Shown here: piece by piece, positions 14,963 to 23,967 of the stretch
Layout: each line of letters begins with the position of its first letter
Position numbering within the stretch: the first letter of the stretch is position 1
Assembly (NCBI RefSeq): GCF_026625605.1
Contig: NZ_CP113054.1
Span: forward strand, 992,001-1,056,000
DNA length: 64,000 nt
Source: Luteolibacter sp. SL250
GTDB lineage: Bacteria; Verrucomicrobiota; Verrucomicrobiia; Verrucomicrobiales; Akkermansiaceae
Direction: 5' to 3'
The notes under the pieces: model-generated
Database searches by the model: none
The model's input: the letters and a program-made list of their open reading frames with translations, nothing else
What the model was told of the DNA's origin: nothing
Translations under genes and position numbers: made by a program

Positions 14963-16832
14963 CCGTCCGGGCGCCCCGCCGGTTGCGCCACCTGGATGAG
15001 ATCCACCTCCGCCTCGTGCAGGGACTGGCTCAGATTCGTTTTGATCTGCCACGTTCCGGATCGTTCCAGTTGCAGCAGCCGATCGTGATACTCGATCAAC
15101 GTGCTGCGGTGTCCGACACTGATCGAGCCGATCCCGGATTCCCTCAGCATCCGATACAGGTGGGCTTGGTTTTCCTCATCGAGAGCGCTGGTCGCTTCAT
15201 CAAGGAAAGCGAATTTCGGCTGCCGCAGGAACAGCCGTGCGAATGCCACGCGTTGCTGTTCACCGAGCGAGAGCACATTCCCCCAGTCCACCACCCTGTC
15301 GAGATCCCCGTCCACGCGTTCGAGCACATCCGTCAGGTTCACCTTTTCCACCACCTCCAGAATCTGTTCATCAGTGGCACCGCTGTCGGGGTAGGGATAC
15401 AGGAGCTGGTTGCGGAGGCTGCCCTCGACCATGTACGGGCGCTGGGGCAGGAACATGAGGTCCACCAGCATCGGGCGTTCGAGCAATCCCGAGCCACTCA
15501 TCCACAGGCCGGCGATCGTCCGGAGCACGGAGCTTTTGCCCGTACCGCTGGGTCCCATGATCAGCAGGCTTTGTTTCGACCCCAGCTCGAAGGAAAGTTT
15601 GGAAACCAGCGTCTTGGCATCGTTCGGAGTTTGGATCGTGAGCTCGTCGAGCTTCACCGTGGACCCGCCTTCATCCACCCCCATCGACTTGATGCGTTCC
15701 GCCCGTTGCTCCTCGGCGTCGTGTTCGTCGAGGCTGTTCCAGAGGTTCCCCAGGCGCTGGACCCCGGCGAGATAGGAACTGAGGCCGCTGAACTGGGTGA
15801 TGATCATGGAGGCCGCCGCCAGAACCTGACCGAAAGCCGCCGCTGCCTGGGTGACCTCACCGAACTGAACCTCCCCGCGCATGAACATGGGGGCCGCGAT
15901 CATGAGCGGAACCACCAGTGCGAAGTAGTTGTAGCTGTTGGTGAAGAAGGCCAGGTTGCGGTTCAGGCCGATGATCGCGGCGGTGTTCCGCACCACGGCC
16001 GCGAAGCGGTGCTGGTGCACCGCTTCGCGGCGGTGTTCCGCACCACGGCCGCGAAGCGGTGCACCAGATCGAGGTGTTCGCGTTTCTCACCCGCATAGAA
16101 CGCGATCGATTCCGCATTGTCCCGGACCCGGACCAGTCCGTAGCGGAAGTTCGCTTCCTTTTCATATTGGAGATAGTGGCGGTTCACCAGCTTGCGGCCG
16201 ATGAGGATGCTGAGGACGGTTCCAAGGGTGGCATAGATCACCAGGGTGCCGACGAGCATTCCGGAAATGGTCCACAGCACCCCGGTGAAGGCGATCAGGG
16301 TGACGGCGGAATTGAGTGCGATGAGGAAGAACGCCAGCGAATTGGTGGTGAAGTTTTTCACATCTTCCGTGATCCGCTGGTCGGGGTTGTCGATCTTCTC
16401 GGAACTCCGCAGGAGGTAGTAAGCGCGGTTGTTGAAATAGCGCTTCAGCAGATGTTGGGTCATCCACTCCCGCCACAGCAGCGCGAGGCGCTCCTCCACC
16501 CAGCGGTAGAAGACCCCGATGGGCACCGCCAGGGCGAAGCTGCCGAGGTACCAACCGAGCGAATGCCAATAGCTCCGGAGATCCCTCTCCGCGATGGCGG
16601 TCATGAAATCGCGGGCGGCATAGCTCATCAACACCTGCACCCCACCCACGGCGAGGGATAGGAGGATCAGGATGATGAACAGGATGCGTGCCTTGCGCCG
16701 CCGTTCGGAAGAATAGAAGGCCCGCGTGACCAGTGCGAACTGGCTCAGGGTTTTCCGGAAATTCTGGCGCTCCGCCGCTGGATCAGCGGTTGAAGGATCA
16801 TCGGACTCGGATGGTGACGTTCTGGTTCCCAT
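14944..16832 (-). pseudogene. SbmA/BacA-like (YddA-type) ABC transporter, frameshifted
   Basis: Two frames together encode one ABC transporter with fused membrane and ATPase domains. The 5' part (from 16832) holds the membrane domain, with helices near residues 45-68 and 90-110 and the typical WREWMTQHLLKRYFNNRAYY. The 3' part holds further helices, Walker A GPSGTGKSS, signature SLGEQQRVAFAR and Walker B FAFLDEATSALD. They are separated by a 50-bp insertion (repeat units at 15976-16011 and 16026-16061) that shifts the frame. Removing 50 bp restores a continuous 612-residue protein reading HRFAAVVRNTAAIIGLNRN, the normal family length. As written the protein stops after 289 residues, before the ATPase. 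It could be a recent inactivation or a sequencing error at a hairpin. Intact members move peptides, cobalamin or very-long-chain lipids. Confidence 0.85.
15976..16067. repeat. Quasi-palindromic 50-bp duplication inside the ABC transporter
   Basis: A 36-bp unit occurs exactly twice (15976-16011 and 16026-16061), separated by 14 nt. Those 14 nt are the inverse complement of sequence ending the second unit, so 16012-16031 and 16048-16067 form perfect 20-bp inverted arms around a 16-nt centre. This is the footprint expected of replication template switching at a hairpin. Confidence 0.9.
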
Positions 16833-17115
16833 CGAATTCCGGAAGACTAATCCGGACGTGGGATTTCTTCAACGGGTTACGGATAGGATTTACCGGTCCC
16901 GTTGCGGAGATTTCTTCCGCCTTGGCATTTTGGAGGCGGAATGATTCGGGCAAAATAGGGGGGAAGCGTGCGCGATGCCTTGCGGGGTTGGGGTGAGTCC
17001 TTTTGCGATATTGGCGGACGTCATTTGTTTCCAGAAGGTTGTGGGCTTGGCCGGGCAGGGAAAGAACAGGTATGTTTCCTGCGGGAATGGTTGGATCAAC
17101 CCACCAGACCATCCC

Positions 17116-17790
17116 ATGAAACCATACTGCTTTCTCGCCACCCTCCTCGCGGTTCCGCTCTACGCGCAGCCACCAACAACTGTTGAAACCACCGTCACCG
17201 AAACCGTCACTCCCGGAAAACGGGTGGTCGAAGAAACCGTCGTGGAGCGCCCGGTCGCACCTCCGGCGGCTTTCGATCCCGGCGCCGGACTCCGCATCGT
17301 CCCTCGGGCATTGCCGGTGGATGAACCTGTTCCAGCTCCCGGAAGCACGGTTGAAACCACCGAGACGGTGCGCAGCGTCGGAGGCCGCGTTTATCACACC
17401 GAGCGGAACGTGGTCGTGGTGGAAGGACGCGAGCTTCCCTACATCACAATCCCCGTCCTTTTCGTGAAGGAAACGGCGGAACTCCTGGATTCCGAATCCC
17501 GCTCTGCCCTCGATCAGACCGCGGCGGCGATAGCGGACATCATCCGCACGAACCCGGAAGCCCGGTTTGATGTCGAAGGCCACACCAGCGTCGAGGGAGC
17601 GGAGGACATGAATCTCAATCTTTCCGCCGCAAGGGCGCGCAGGGTCTTCGACGAATTGACCCAACGCTACCGGGTGCCTGCGGCGAACCTCAGCGCGCAC
17701 GGGTATGGCGAGACGTATCCCAACTACCCCAATGGAAATGAGTCGCAGTTGACGCTCGACCGCCGCGTCCTGGTGGTCCGTGTCCGCTGA
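17116..17790 (+). CDS. OmpA-family outer-membrane/peptidoglycan-binding protein
   Basis: The product is 224 residues from the ATG at 17116, which opens a signal peptide (MKPYCFLATLLAVPLYAQ). A Thr/Val/Glu-rich repetitive linker (ETTVTETVTPGKRVVEETV) fills residues 20-95. The C-terminal OmpA domain (about 120-224) contains FDVEGHTSVEG and LNLSAARARRVFDEL, the peptidoglycan-binding signature with its Asp and Arg contacts. It ends in the expected DRRVLVVRVR strand. There is no N-terminal barrel, so it is likely a periplasmic tether between envelope layers. It converges with the methyltransferase gene, the stops being adjacent at 17790/17791. Confidence 0.88.
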   Translation: MKPYCFLATLLAVPLYAQPPTTVETTVTETVTPGKRVVEETVVERPVAPPAAFDPGAGLRIVPRALPVDEPVPAPGSTVETTETVRSVGGRVYHTERNVVVVEGRELPYITIPVLFVKETAELLDSESRSALDQTAAAIADIIRTNPEARFDVEGHTSVEGAEDMNLNLSAARARRVFDELTQRYRVPAANLSAHGYGETYPNYPNGNESQLTLDRRVLVVRVR

Positions 17791-18381
17791 TCAATCACGG
17801 CTTAGAATCATCACGCGTTCCCGGCCGATCCGGCCGGGAAAGCCGGTGGTGGGAACCCAGGTGCCGGTGGTCCGGAAACCGGCTTCCTCCAACGTCCGGG
17901 AAAGTTCATCCTCATCGATCCCGAACGGTGGTCCTGTTTCCCCCTCATCCATCTCCGGGTTGATGAAGAAGACACCCACCAGCGTTCCTCCCGGTTTGAG
18001 ATACCTGCGGGCGGCCTTCAGGTAAGCGGCGCGCAGTGAGGGATCCAACGCGCAGAAACAGGTGTGCTCCCAAAGCTGGTCGAAGGTGTCTGGAAGCGGA
18101 CTGTCGGGATCAAGGAAATCCGCCACCTGGTAGTCAGCCTGCCCGGTTGGATCGAGGTCCCTCGCTTTCGCGATCGCCAGTGGCGCGATGTCCAGTCCTG
18201 TGGCTTCCGCCCCTTGTTCCGCGAGCCAGCGGACGTCATGCCCCGTGCCGCAGCCCGGGACGACGATGGTGCTGCCGGAGAAAATGCCGGGATGACGTTC
18301 GTGGATCTCCGCCAGCACCGGTGTGGGGATGCCCTTGTCCCACGGCGTGTCCTGTTCCTGATAGCGTGCGTTCCAGTCCAT
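17791..18381 (-). CDS. Thiopurine S-methyltransferase-like SAM methyltransferase
   Basis: The product is 196 residues from the ATG at 18379-18381. The start WNARYQEQDTPWDKGIPTP, SAM motif VVPGCGTGHDVRWLAEQG and acidic loop GLDIAPLAI identify the TPMT-like class I methyltransferase family, whose bacterial members methylate tellurite, selenite or thiols. The typical PPFGIDEDELSRTL C-terminal segment is present. It lies 5 nt downstream of a small membrane-protein gene on the same strand, so the two are probably co-transcribed. Confidence 0.85.
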   Translation of the reverse strand: MDWNARYQEQDTPWDKGIPTPVLAEIHERHPGIFSGSTIVVPGCGTGHDVRWLAEQGAEATGLDIAPLAIAKARDLDPTGQADYQVADFLDPDSPLPDTFDQLWEHTCFCALDPSLRAAYLKAARRYLKPGGTLVGVFFINPEMDEGETGPPFGIDEDELSRTLEEAGFRTTGTWVPTTGFPGRIGRERVMILSRD

Positions 18382-18386
18382 GGTTT

Positions 18387-18977
18387 TCAGAATCCGCCTG
18401 GAGGGTGGGGAAGGATGTCGAGAAAGGCCGGGGAGCAGCCCTTGATCTTGAACCACCCGTTTTCATACCCCGCCACCTTGATGGGGTTGGAGATGGCCAG
18501 TGGAACCAGCGCGGCGAGTAATGCGGCGAAGCCCCCGATGATCAACGACAGCATGGTGTCGTCATTGTTCGAGCCGGCAGCCATGAAAAACAGCCCGATG
18601 GCAGCCATCAGCAGCGCGGCCCCGATGAATCTCCAGCGGAGGATTTTTCCGCGTGTGTCTCCGTTCAGGCTGTAGGTGATCCTTGCCCTCTTCCGGGTGA
18701 TCATCATGACGAGCAAACCAATGAGCGGGGTGATCACGATGAGGGCGATGACCCATGGTGGGGTCCATACGATGGGGACCTTCTTCCGCCATCCACTGCC
18801 GCCCACGGATTCATGGGTTCTCAGGCAGACATCGGGAAGTTCCGCCCCGTCCCGCACGACCAGGAATTTTCCGTCCCTGAAATAAAGGGGGGAGAAAAGA
18901 TGGAAGGGAATGGGAGGCGGAGTGGCGTCCGGAAGGGCCGCTGGCGCCGAGTATGGATTCACTTCATTGCTGCTCAT
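18387..18977 (-). CDS. Multi-pass membrane protein of unknown function
   Basis: The product is 196 residues from the ATG at 18975-18977. A Pro-rich N-terminus (MSSNEVNPYSAP) is followed by a soluble part and then hydrophobic segments near residues 74-96, 115-135 and 143-163. The pattern NPYxAPxAxxxD at the start occurs in many PVC-group membrane proteins of unknown role. It is in a leftward series: MOSC protein, TruA, this gene, methyltransferase. Confidence 0.75.
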   Translation of the reverse strand: MSSNEVNPYSAPAALPDATPPPIPFHLFSPLYFRDGKFLVVRDGAELPDVCLRTHESVGGSGWRKKVPIVWTPPWVIALIVITPLIGLLVMMITRKRARITYSLNGDTRGKILRWRFIGAALLMAAIGLFFMAAGSNNDDTMLSLIIGGFAALLAALVPLAISNPIKVAGYENGWFKIKGCSPAFLDILPHPPGGF

Positions 18978-19037
18978 GAACGGCGGATCTGCGATCGGGT
19001 GGAAATCTAGCAGGGCGGGAGGGCGCGGCAAGCGCCG

Positions 19038-19811
19038 TCAGCCGTCCCCCGTTTTGCCGTAGAACACGCGCCAGAGGATCAGTCCGTGCGCGGGGGCGTT
19101 CATCCCACTGGCCCGGCGGTCCTGCTCGTCCAGCATCTCGACGATGGCCGCAGCCGGATACTTTCCCTGTCCGATCTGCACCAGCGTGCCTGCGATCCCA
19201 CGGCACATCTTGTAGAGGAACCCTCCCCCCTCGATGATGATGGTCAGCTTCGGCCCGGCTTTCCGGATCTCGCAGCGGGTCAGGGTGCGCACCGCATCCT
19301 CCAGCGGGGCGCCACGGTTCGCGGTGAAGGAGCGGAAATCCCGCCGCCCGATGAGCTGGGCCGCCGCCTCCTGCATGGCTGGGACATCCAGTGGCTGCGG
19401 GACATGCCATGCGGTGTGGCGCAGCAACGGATTCATCGCGGGATGGTTCCAGATCCCGTAGCGGTATTGCTTTCCGGTGGCATCGAAGCGGGCATGGAAT
19501 CCGGGGGCGGCGCGGACGGCGGACCGCACGCGGATGTCATCCGGCAGCAGCGCGTTGACCGCCAGGATCAGGTGGCGGGCGGGCATCCGGAACTCGGCGC
19601 GCGGGATTTCGAAATGGGCCACCAGCCCGAAGGCGTGCACCCCCGCGTCCGTGCGGCTGGAGCTGGTGAGTTTCGGCGCGCAGGGGAACAGCCGTGCGAG
19701 CGCCGCCTCGATCCGGTCCTGGACACCCAGGCCGGACTTCTGGCTCTGCCAGCCCTGCCATGCCTTTCCATCGTAGGCGATGGTGAGTTTGAACCTGAGC
19801 ATTTCCGCCAT
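19038..19811 (-). CDS. truA: tRNA pseudouridine(38-40) synthase
   Basis: The product is 257 residues. It isomerises uridines 38, 39 and 40 in the anticodon stem of tRNAs. The catalytic Asp is Asp55 in SSSRTDAGVHAFG, the family's invariant motif; other TruA marks are LTIAYDGKAWQGWQSQ at the N-terminus and FLYKMCRGIAGTLVQIGQGK near residue 200. Starts at 19811 (MAEMLRF) or 19802 (MLRF) are both possible; I used the first because it lies 2 nt after the stop of the upstream MOSC gene, implying translational coupling. Confidence 0.95.
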   Translation of the reverse strand: MAEMLRFKLTIAYDGKAWQGWQSQKSGLGVQDRIEAALARLFPCAPKLTSSSRTDAGVHAFGLVAHFEIPRAEFRMPARHLILAVNALLPDDIRVRSAVRAAPGFHARFDATGKQYRYGIWNHPAMNPLLRHTAWHVPQPLDVPAMQEAAAQLIGRRDFRSFTANRGAPLEDAVRTLTRCEIRKAGPKLTIIIEGGGFLYKMCRGIAGTLVQIGQGKYPAAAIVEMLDEQDRRASGMNAPAHGLILWRVFYGKTGDG

Positions 19812-19813
19812 GG

Positions 19814-20518
19814 TCACTCCGGTTGGCCGGTGCGCGATGATGTGCCTGCAGCCTTGCCTTTCTCCGCCCGCATCCACAGGCCGTCCTTCCAGCTCGCGGA
19901 GAGGAGGGGGCATTCCGCCAGTGCCCTCGCCGCGGCGAAGTCCGCCTTCTCGTGGTGCATGGTCCGGTTGCAGTGGGCGATGGTGAACTCCGGATAGGGC
20001 CGCTCCAACAGGATGAGCGGGTCGCCCGGCCGCACCTCACCGTGGCGGAGGACGCGGAAATAGTAGCCGGTGAATCCGGTGCGCTCCACCTGCAGCGCCA
20101 GATCCTTCACCCGCCAGCGCCGCGCGAGCTTCCAGCAAGGCTGGCGCGGCTGGGAAACCTGCACCTCCGCCCCTCCCAGGGAGAAGCGGTCGCCGATGCA
20201 GACTTGGTCCTCCGGCAGATCATCCACGGTGAGATTCTCCCCGAACCCGCCATGGCTGAACTCCGGGATCTCCAGTCGGCCCTGCCAGTAGGGGTAATGC
20301 TCCGCCGGATAGACGCAGACCGCCTTTTCCGATCCCCCGTGGTAGCGGCGGTCCGCCTGCTCGTCGCCGCGGAACCCCTCATAGCCCAGCCAGGCCGGTC
20401 CGTCCGTCCGGGTTTTGGAAAAGCCGGTGGTCCATTCCTTGTCCCACCACTCGCCGGAGCCTGTGGCAGCGAACGCGAGGACCTTTCCCGTGTGCAGGGC
20501 GAGAACCTTTCCTGACAT
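19814..20518 (-). CDS. MOSC domain protein (YiiM-like)
   Basis: The product has 234 residues. The motif CVYPAEHYPYWQ, GGFGENLTVDDLPEDQVCIGDRF-like core and VSQPRQPCWKLARRW place it in the YiiM/MOSC family; the Cys of RQPCWKL is the predicted sulfur carrier. Members reduce N-hydroxylated compounds such as 6-hydroxylaminopurine using molybdenum cofactor, or handle sulfur for metal-cluster assembly. It is the first gene of the leftward series with truA (stop and start 2 nt apart). Confidence 0.9.
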   Translation of the reverse strand: MSGKVLALHTGKVLAFAATGSGEWWDKEWTTGFSKTRTDGPAWLGYEGFRGDEQADRRYHGGSEKAVCVYPAEHYPYWQGRLEIPEFSHGGFGENLTVDDLPEDQVCIGDRFSLGGAEVQVSQPRQPCWKLARRWRVKDLALQVERTGFTGYYFRVLRHGEVRPGDPLILLERPYPEFTIAHCNRTMHHEKADFAAARALAECPLLSASWKDGLWMRAEKGKAAGTSSRTGQPE

Positions 20519-20573
20519 GGGCGCAGCATGAATTTTTGCTCGCTGGCGGGAAAGCGGAATCTACGCTCCGCCC

Positions 20574-21527
20574 ATGATGAAACCCATCGCGTCCCTTCTG
20601 GTGGCGGCCTTCTCGCTCTGCGCATCCGTCGATGCGGCCCCGCACAAGATCCTCTTCTTCACGAAGTCCAGCGGCTACGAGCATGACGTCATTTCCTGGA
20701 AAAAGGGCCAGCCCAGCCACGCCGAGAAAATCTTCCTCGAACTCGGGGAGAAGCACGGCTGGCAGTTTGAGTTCTCCAAGGACGGTTCGAAATTCTCCCC
20801 GGAGTATCTCGCCGGGTTCGACACCGTCGTGTTCTACACCACCGGTGACCTCACCACTCCGGGCACCGACAAGCAGCCGGCGATGACCAAGGAAGGGAAA
20901 CAGGCGCTTTTCGACTACGTGAAAGGTGGCAAGGGATTCGTCGGACTGCACTCCGCCTGTGACACATTCCACACCGACAACGAGTCCAAGAAAGGACCGG
21001 ACCGCTACGTGAACCATGGCAAGGATGCGGACCCCTACGTCTGCTTCATCGGCGGGGAGTTCATCATCCACGGCGCGCAGCAGAAGGCGGTGAACAAGGT
21101 CATCAATCCGAAGTTCCCCGGCTTCGAGGAAGCGGGGGACAGCTTCTCCTTCCATGAGGAATGGTATTCGCTGAAGGACTTCAACCCGGACATCCACGCG
21201 CTGACCGTCATCGACTCCCCGTCCATGAAAGGGGCGATGTATGAACGCCCGCCCTACCCGACCGGCTGGGCGCGCACCGAGGGCAAGGGCCGTGTCTATT
21301 ACACCGCCATGGGCCACCGTGAGGACATCTGGACGAACGTGACGTTCCAGAACATCCTCGTCGGCGCGATCCGCTGGACCACCGGGGAGGTGCAGGCCGC
21401 CACGCCGCCGAACCTCAAGGAAGCCGCTCCCGGAGCGATGACCAATCCCGCCTACATCCCGCCCGCTCCGCCGAAGCCCAAGCCGCAGGCGAAGCCCGGA
21501 AAGAAAGCCGAACCCGTCAAACCGTAA
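20574..21527 (+). CDS. Secreted ThuA-domain protein
   Basis: The product has 317 residues with a signal peptide (MMKPIASLLVAAFSLCASVDA). The rest is a ThuA domain, a class I glutamine-amidotransferase-like fold: KILFFTKSSGYEHDVI at the start, GLHSACDTFH in the nucleophile-elbow region, and a C-terminal GRVYYTAMGHREDIW, all characteristic. A Pro/Lys-rich tail follows. ThuA proteins are linked to trehalose/disaccharide utilisation but lack a proven activity. They are greatly expanded in PVC genomes, often with sugar dehydrogenases. It overlaps the next gene by one base (TAATG). Confidence 0.9.
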   Translation: MMKPIASLLVAAFSLCASVDAAPHKILFFTKSSGYEHDVISWKKGQPSHAEKIFLELGEKHGWQFEFSKDGSKFSPEYLAGFDTVVFYTTGDLTTPGTDKQPAMTKEGKQALFDYVKGGKGFVGLHSACDTFHTDNESKKGPDRYVNHGKDADPYVCFIGGEFIIHGAQQKAVNKVINPKFPGFEEAGDSFSFHEEWYSLKDFNPDIHALTVIDSPSMKGAMYERPPYPTGWARTEGKGRVYYTAMGHREDIWTNVTFQNILVGAIRWTTGEVQAATPPNLKEAAPGAMTNPAYIPPAPPKPKPQAKPGKKAEPVKP

Positions 21528-21874
21528 TGAAAGTCGAGAAGGTCAAATACGTGCTGTGGGCTGCCGACTGGCAGCGTTGCCTTGCATTTTACCGGGATCT
21601 CTTCGGTGGGGTGATCAGCTTCGAGTCGGAGACCTGGAGCGAGATCGTCGTCGCGGGTGCCACCATCGGCGTCCATGGTGGCGGCGAGGGCATGCGCACC
21701 TGGACGGGCCTTTCCTTCCAGCTCGATGACATCCGCGAAGGAATCTCCCGCCTGAAGGAATGCGGCGGGGAACTCACCTCCGATCCGGTCGATACCCCTG
21801 AGGAACCGATCCATCTGGCGATGTGCGTCGATCCGGAAGGGAACGAGTTCATGATGACGCAGCGGCGTCATTGA
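21527..21874 (+). CDS. VOC-family (glyoxalase-fold) protein
   Basis: The product is 115 residues, a single vicinal-oxygen-chelate module: YVLWAADWQRCLAFYRDLFGG at the N-terminus and MCVDPEGNEFMMTQ at the C-terminus, the paired beta-alpha-beta-beta-beta signature. Metal ligands cannot be assigned surely. Its start overlaps the ThuA stop, so it is translated from the same message. Confidence 0.87.
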   Translation: MKVEKVKYVLWAADWQRCLAFYRDLFGGVISFESETWSEIVVAGATIGVHGGGEGMRTWTGLSFQLDDIREGISRLKECGGELTSDPVDTPEEPIHLAMCVDPEGNEFMMTQRRH

Positions 21875-21881
21875 TGATCAA

Positions 21882-21907
21882 GGAGCGCGGATTTCAGCCC
21901 GCGCTCC
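21882..21907. terminator. Hairpin between convergent genes
   Basis: A perfect 9-bp stem, GGAGCGCGG (21882-21890) with CCGCGCTCC (21899-21907), lies between the VOC gene and the convergent YXWxxGxW gene. No T-run follows on either strand, so it may be a weak bidirectional terminator or a 3'-end stabiliser. Confidence 0.4.
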
Positions 21908-21913
21908 ATTGCA

Positions 21914-23935
21914 TCAATCACGACCGCGTTTTCCCTCCTGGCGTCCGCCTCCAGAGGGAGCCTTCCGTTGCGGGGCTGCCTGGCGTTGCGGGGTTGCCTG
22001 GCGTTGCGGGGTTGCCTGGCGTTGCGGGGTTGCCTGACGGGGAGGGGCTACCTCTCTCCGTTGTGGTGTCGCTTGGCGCGGAGGCGCGACTTCCCTCCTC
22101 TGCGGAGTTGCCTGACGCGGCGGCGTGGCCTGGCGTGGAGGTGCCACTTCCCTGCGTTGCGGAGTCACTTGGCGTGGTGGTTCGATCCGGCGGGGCGGCT
22201 CGGCCTTGCGCTGCTGGGGAGGAGCCGGACGTTCGCGTTTTTCCGCTTCTTCCCGGCGGGGTACTTGGGGAGTGGTCCTCGGCTCGTTGTCGCGCTTCAT
22301 GTTTGCCGGCGGCTCGATGACCCGGTTCGGACGTTCATTTTCGCGTTGTTGGGGCGGGGAAATCACACCGGGGCGACGATCCCCACGATTGCGTCCTGCG
22401 GTTTCGTCCGACGATGAGCGACCTGTGTCCGGACGACGTTCCGGAGTCGCATCCGGGCGGCGGCCGGCTTCATCACCACGGCGATCCGCGTCCGGTCCGC
22501 GCCTCATGCCATCCGGAAGGCGGCGATCTCCAGGTCCGCTTCCGGTCTCACGGCTGGCTCCCCGGTCATCCCGGCTGCCCGGGCGGAGATCCCTGCGTGG
22601 CGGAGGCGCATCGTTGCCGGAGAGCTGGTCGGCACGCTTTGCGACGACCGGTGAACGTTGGAGCCGCTCCCGGATCACCTGCGCGGCGGAGCCATCCCGT
22701 CCCGGGTTGCGGTCACGGTCACCGCGGACCTCGAGCTGCTGCCGGTCACGGGTGAACTTCCGCATGTCCTGGCGTTGGGAGACAATCCGATCACGGGCAT
22801 CCCTGTCGAGCGCCTGGAAGCGCTGGCCGCGGTTGTCCTCGCGGTTCGAGACGAAGCGGCTGAGAGGCTCCGCGAATCTCATGTTCCCCCGGTCGCCACG
22901 CGGGCCGTCCGGGCGTCGTGCCAGCTCCGCCCAGGTATGGGCGGGACGTGCATCCTCGTTGTTGCGGAAGTACTCGAAGTTGTCGCGGCGGCGCTGTTCC
23001 CAGCCACGGTCGCCGCGGTGACGCCAACGGTCGTGGACGAAGATCGGGTCATATCCGCGGCGGCTTCCGTGATAGTGGAAGGAGGCGTACCAGCCGCGGT
23101 CGCGGTAGCGGGTGGAGTAGTAGTCGCCGAAGTAGTAGTGACAATAGCGGGGCCTCACGAACAGGTGGTCGATGAAGACCGTGGTGAGGATCACGGTGGC
23201 GGGCGTGTAGTAGTAGTCCGGACGGGAATAGACCACGCGGTCGAAATGGACGGGGGCGAACACCATCCCGCGCCGGTTGATGTCGTGGTCCCAGTAGCCA
23301 TCCACGTAGACGTGGCCACGTGGGGTCCAGACATAGTGGCCGGGGATCCAAACCCAGTTTTCCTGTGCGGGTTGCCAGTAACCGGGCCGCCATGCGTAGC
23401 GGTTCTCATTGTAGATCCAGTTGCCGGACACCCAAACCTGATTGTCCCCGGGTGCGTCGGAGCTGGGGCCGTTCTCGAGCGCTTTCGGCGGTGTCGGCAG
23501 ATAGGTCACTTCCTCAGCACCCTCCGACGCCCAGTAGCCGGAGATCCACTGCCATTGGGAGCCGGATGGATTCCAATAGCCTGGAACCCACTGGCGGCCG
23601 GGTGGCAGGTTCCTCCACACGCCGCTGACCCAGATGAAGTCGCTCCGGTCATCATCCCACGCCCAGTAGCCGGAAATCCAGGCGATGTTATCCCCGACAG
23701 GACGCTGGTCGGGGGGCAGTTCCTCGATCATTTCCGGCGGCTGCCTGTCCACGGTGATCCCCACCTCCGGCTCAAAGCTGACCGAGGTGGCGAATGCTTC
23801 GTGGACAGGGCCGCGGGTGAGTTCCTCCACGCCCGCCTGCGGCTGTGCCACCGCATTCCGGGGAAGGAGGAAGACGCTGCAGGACAACGACAGCAGGATT
23901 GCGCCGGCAACGGCGCGCGGATGTTGGATTTTCAT
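21914..23935 (-). CDS. YXWxxGxW-repeat secreted protein
   Basis: The product is 673 residues from the ATG at 23933-23935, with a signal peptide (cleaved near NAVAQ). Residues 60-210 hold at least six WISGYW/WVPGYW/WRPGYW repeats of the YXWXXGXW family. A Tyr/His/Arg-rich region follows (RPDYYYTPATVIL, then RYCHYYFGDYYSTRY). The last 250 residues are Arg/Pro/Asp-rich and end in QATPQR hexapeptides encoded by 18-bp tandem repeats (21966-22037). The repeats probably make a surface-exposed aromatic-rich structure; function is unknown, but the family is common in Verrucomicrobia, Planctomycetes and Proteobacteria envelopes. The C-terminus is intrinsically disordered and very basic. A small membrane-protein gene lies 32 nt upstream on the same strand. 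Confidence 0.85.
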   Translation of the reverse strand: MKIQHPRAVAGAILLSLSCSVFLLPRNAVAQPQAGVEELTRGPVHEAFATSVSFEPEVGITVDRQPPEMIEELPPDQRPVGDNIAWISGYWAWDDDRSDFIWVSGVWRNLPPGRQWVPGYWNPSGSQWQWISGYWASEGAEEVTYLPTPPKALENGPSSDAPGDNQVWVSGNWIYNENRYAWRPGYWQPAQENWVWIPGHYVWTPRGHVYVDGYWDHDINRRGMVFAPVHFDRVVYSRPDYYYTPATVILTTVFIDHLFVRPRYCHYYFGDYYSTRYRDRGWYASFHYHGSRRGYDPIFVHDRWRHRGDRGWEQRRRDNFEYFRNNEDARPAHTWAELARRPDGPRGDRGNMRFAEPLSRFVSNREDNRGQRFQALDRDARDRIVSQRQDMRKFTRDRQQLEVRGDRDRNPGRDGSAAQVIRERLQRSPVVAKRADQLSGNDAPPPRRDLRPGSRDDRGASRETGSGPGDRRLPDGMRRGPDADRRGDEAGRRPDATPERRPDTGRSSSDETAGRNRGDRRPGVISPPQQRENERPNRVIEPPANMKRDNEPRTTPQVPRREEAEKRERPAPPQQRKAEPPRRIEPPRQVTPQRREVAPPRQATPPRQATPQRREVAPPRQATPQRREVAPPRQATPQRQATPQRQATPQRQAAPQRKAPSGGGRQEGKRGRD
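21966..22037. repeat. 18-bp tandem repeat, four units
   Basis: Four head-to-tail copies of CGTTGCGGGGTTGCCTGG with one or two changes. They encode the repeated hexapeptide near the C-terminus of the YXWxxGxW protein and are a likely site of length variation. More diverged versions continue to about 22180. Confidence 0.85.
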
Positions 23936-23967
23936 GGCGTGGAGTTTTTGTGGGAAACGCCCACGGC

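Noticed and set aside
15976..16067. Programmed frameshift site
   Set aside because: The shift stems from a 50-bp exact duplication. There is no slippery heptamer, and removal of the duplication restores the family sequence, so mutation or artefact explains it better.
21966..22037. Possible CRISPR-like array
   Set aside because: The 18-bp units are head-to-tail with no spacers and encode a hexapeptide repeat in frame, so this is a coding minisatellite.
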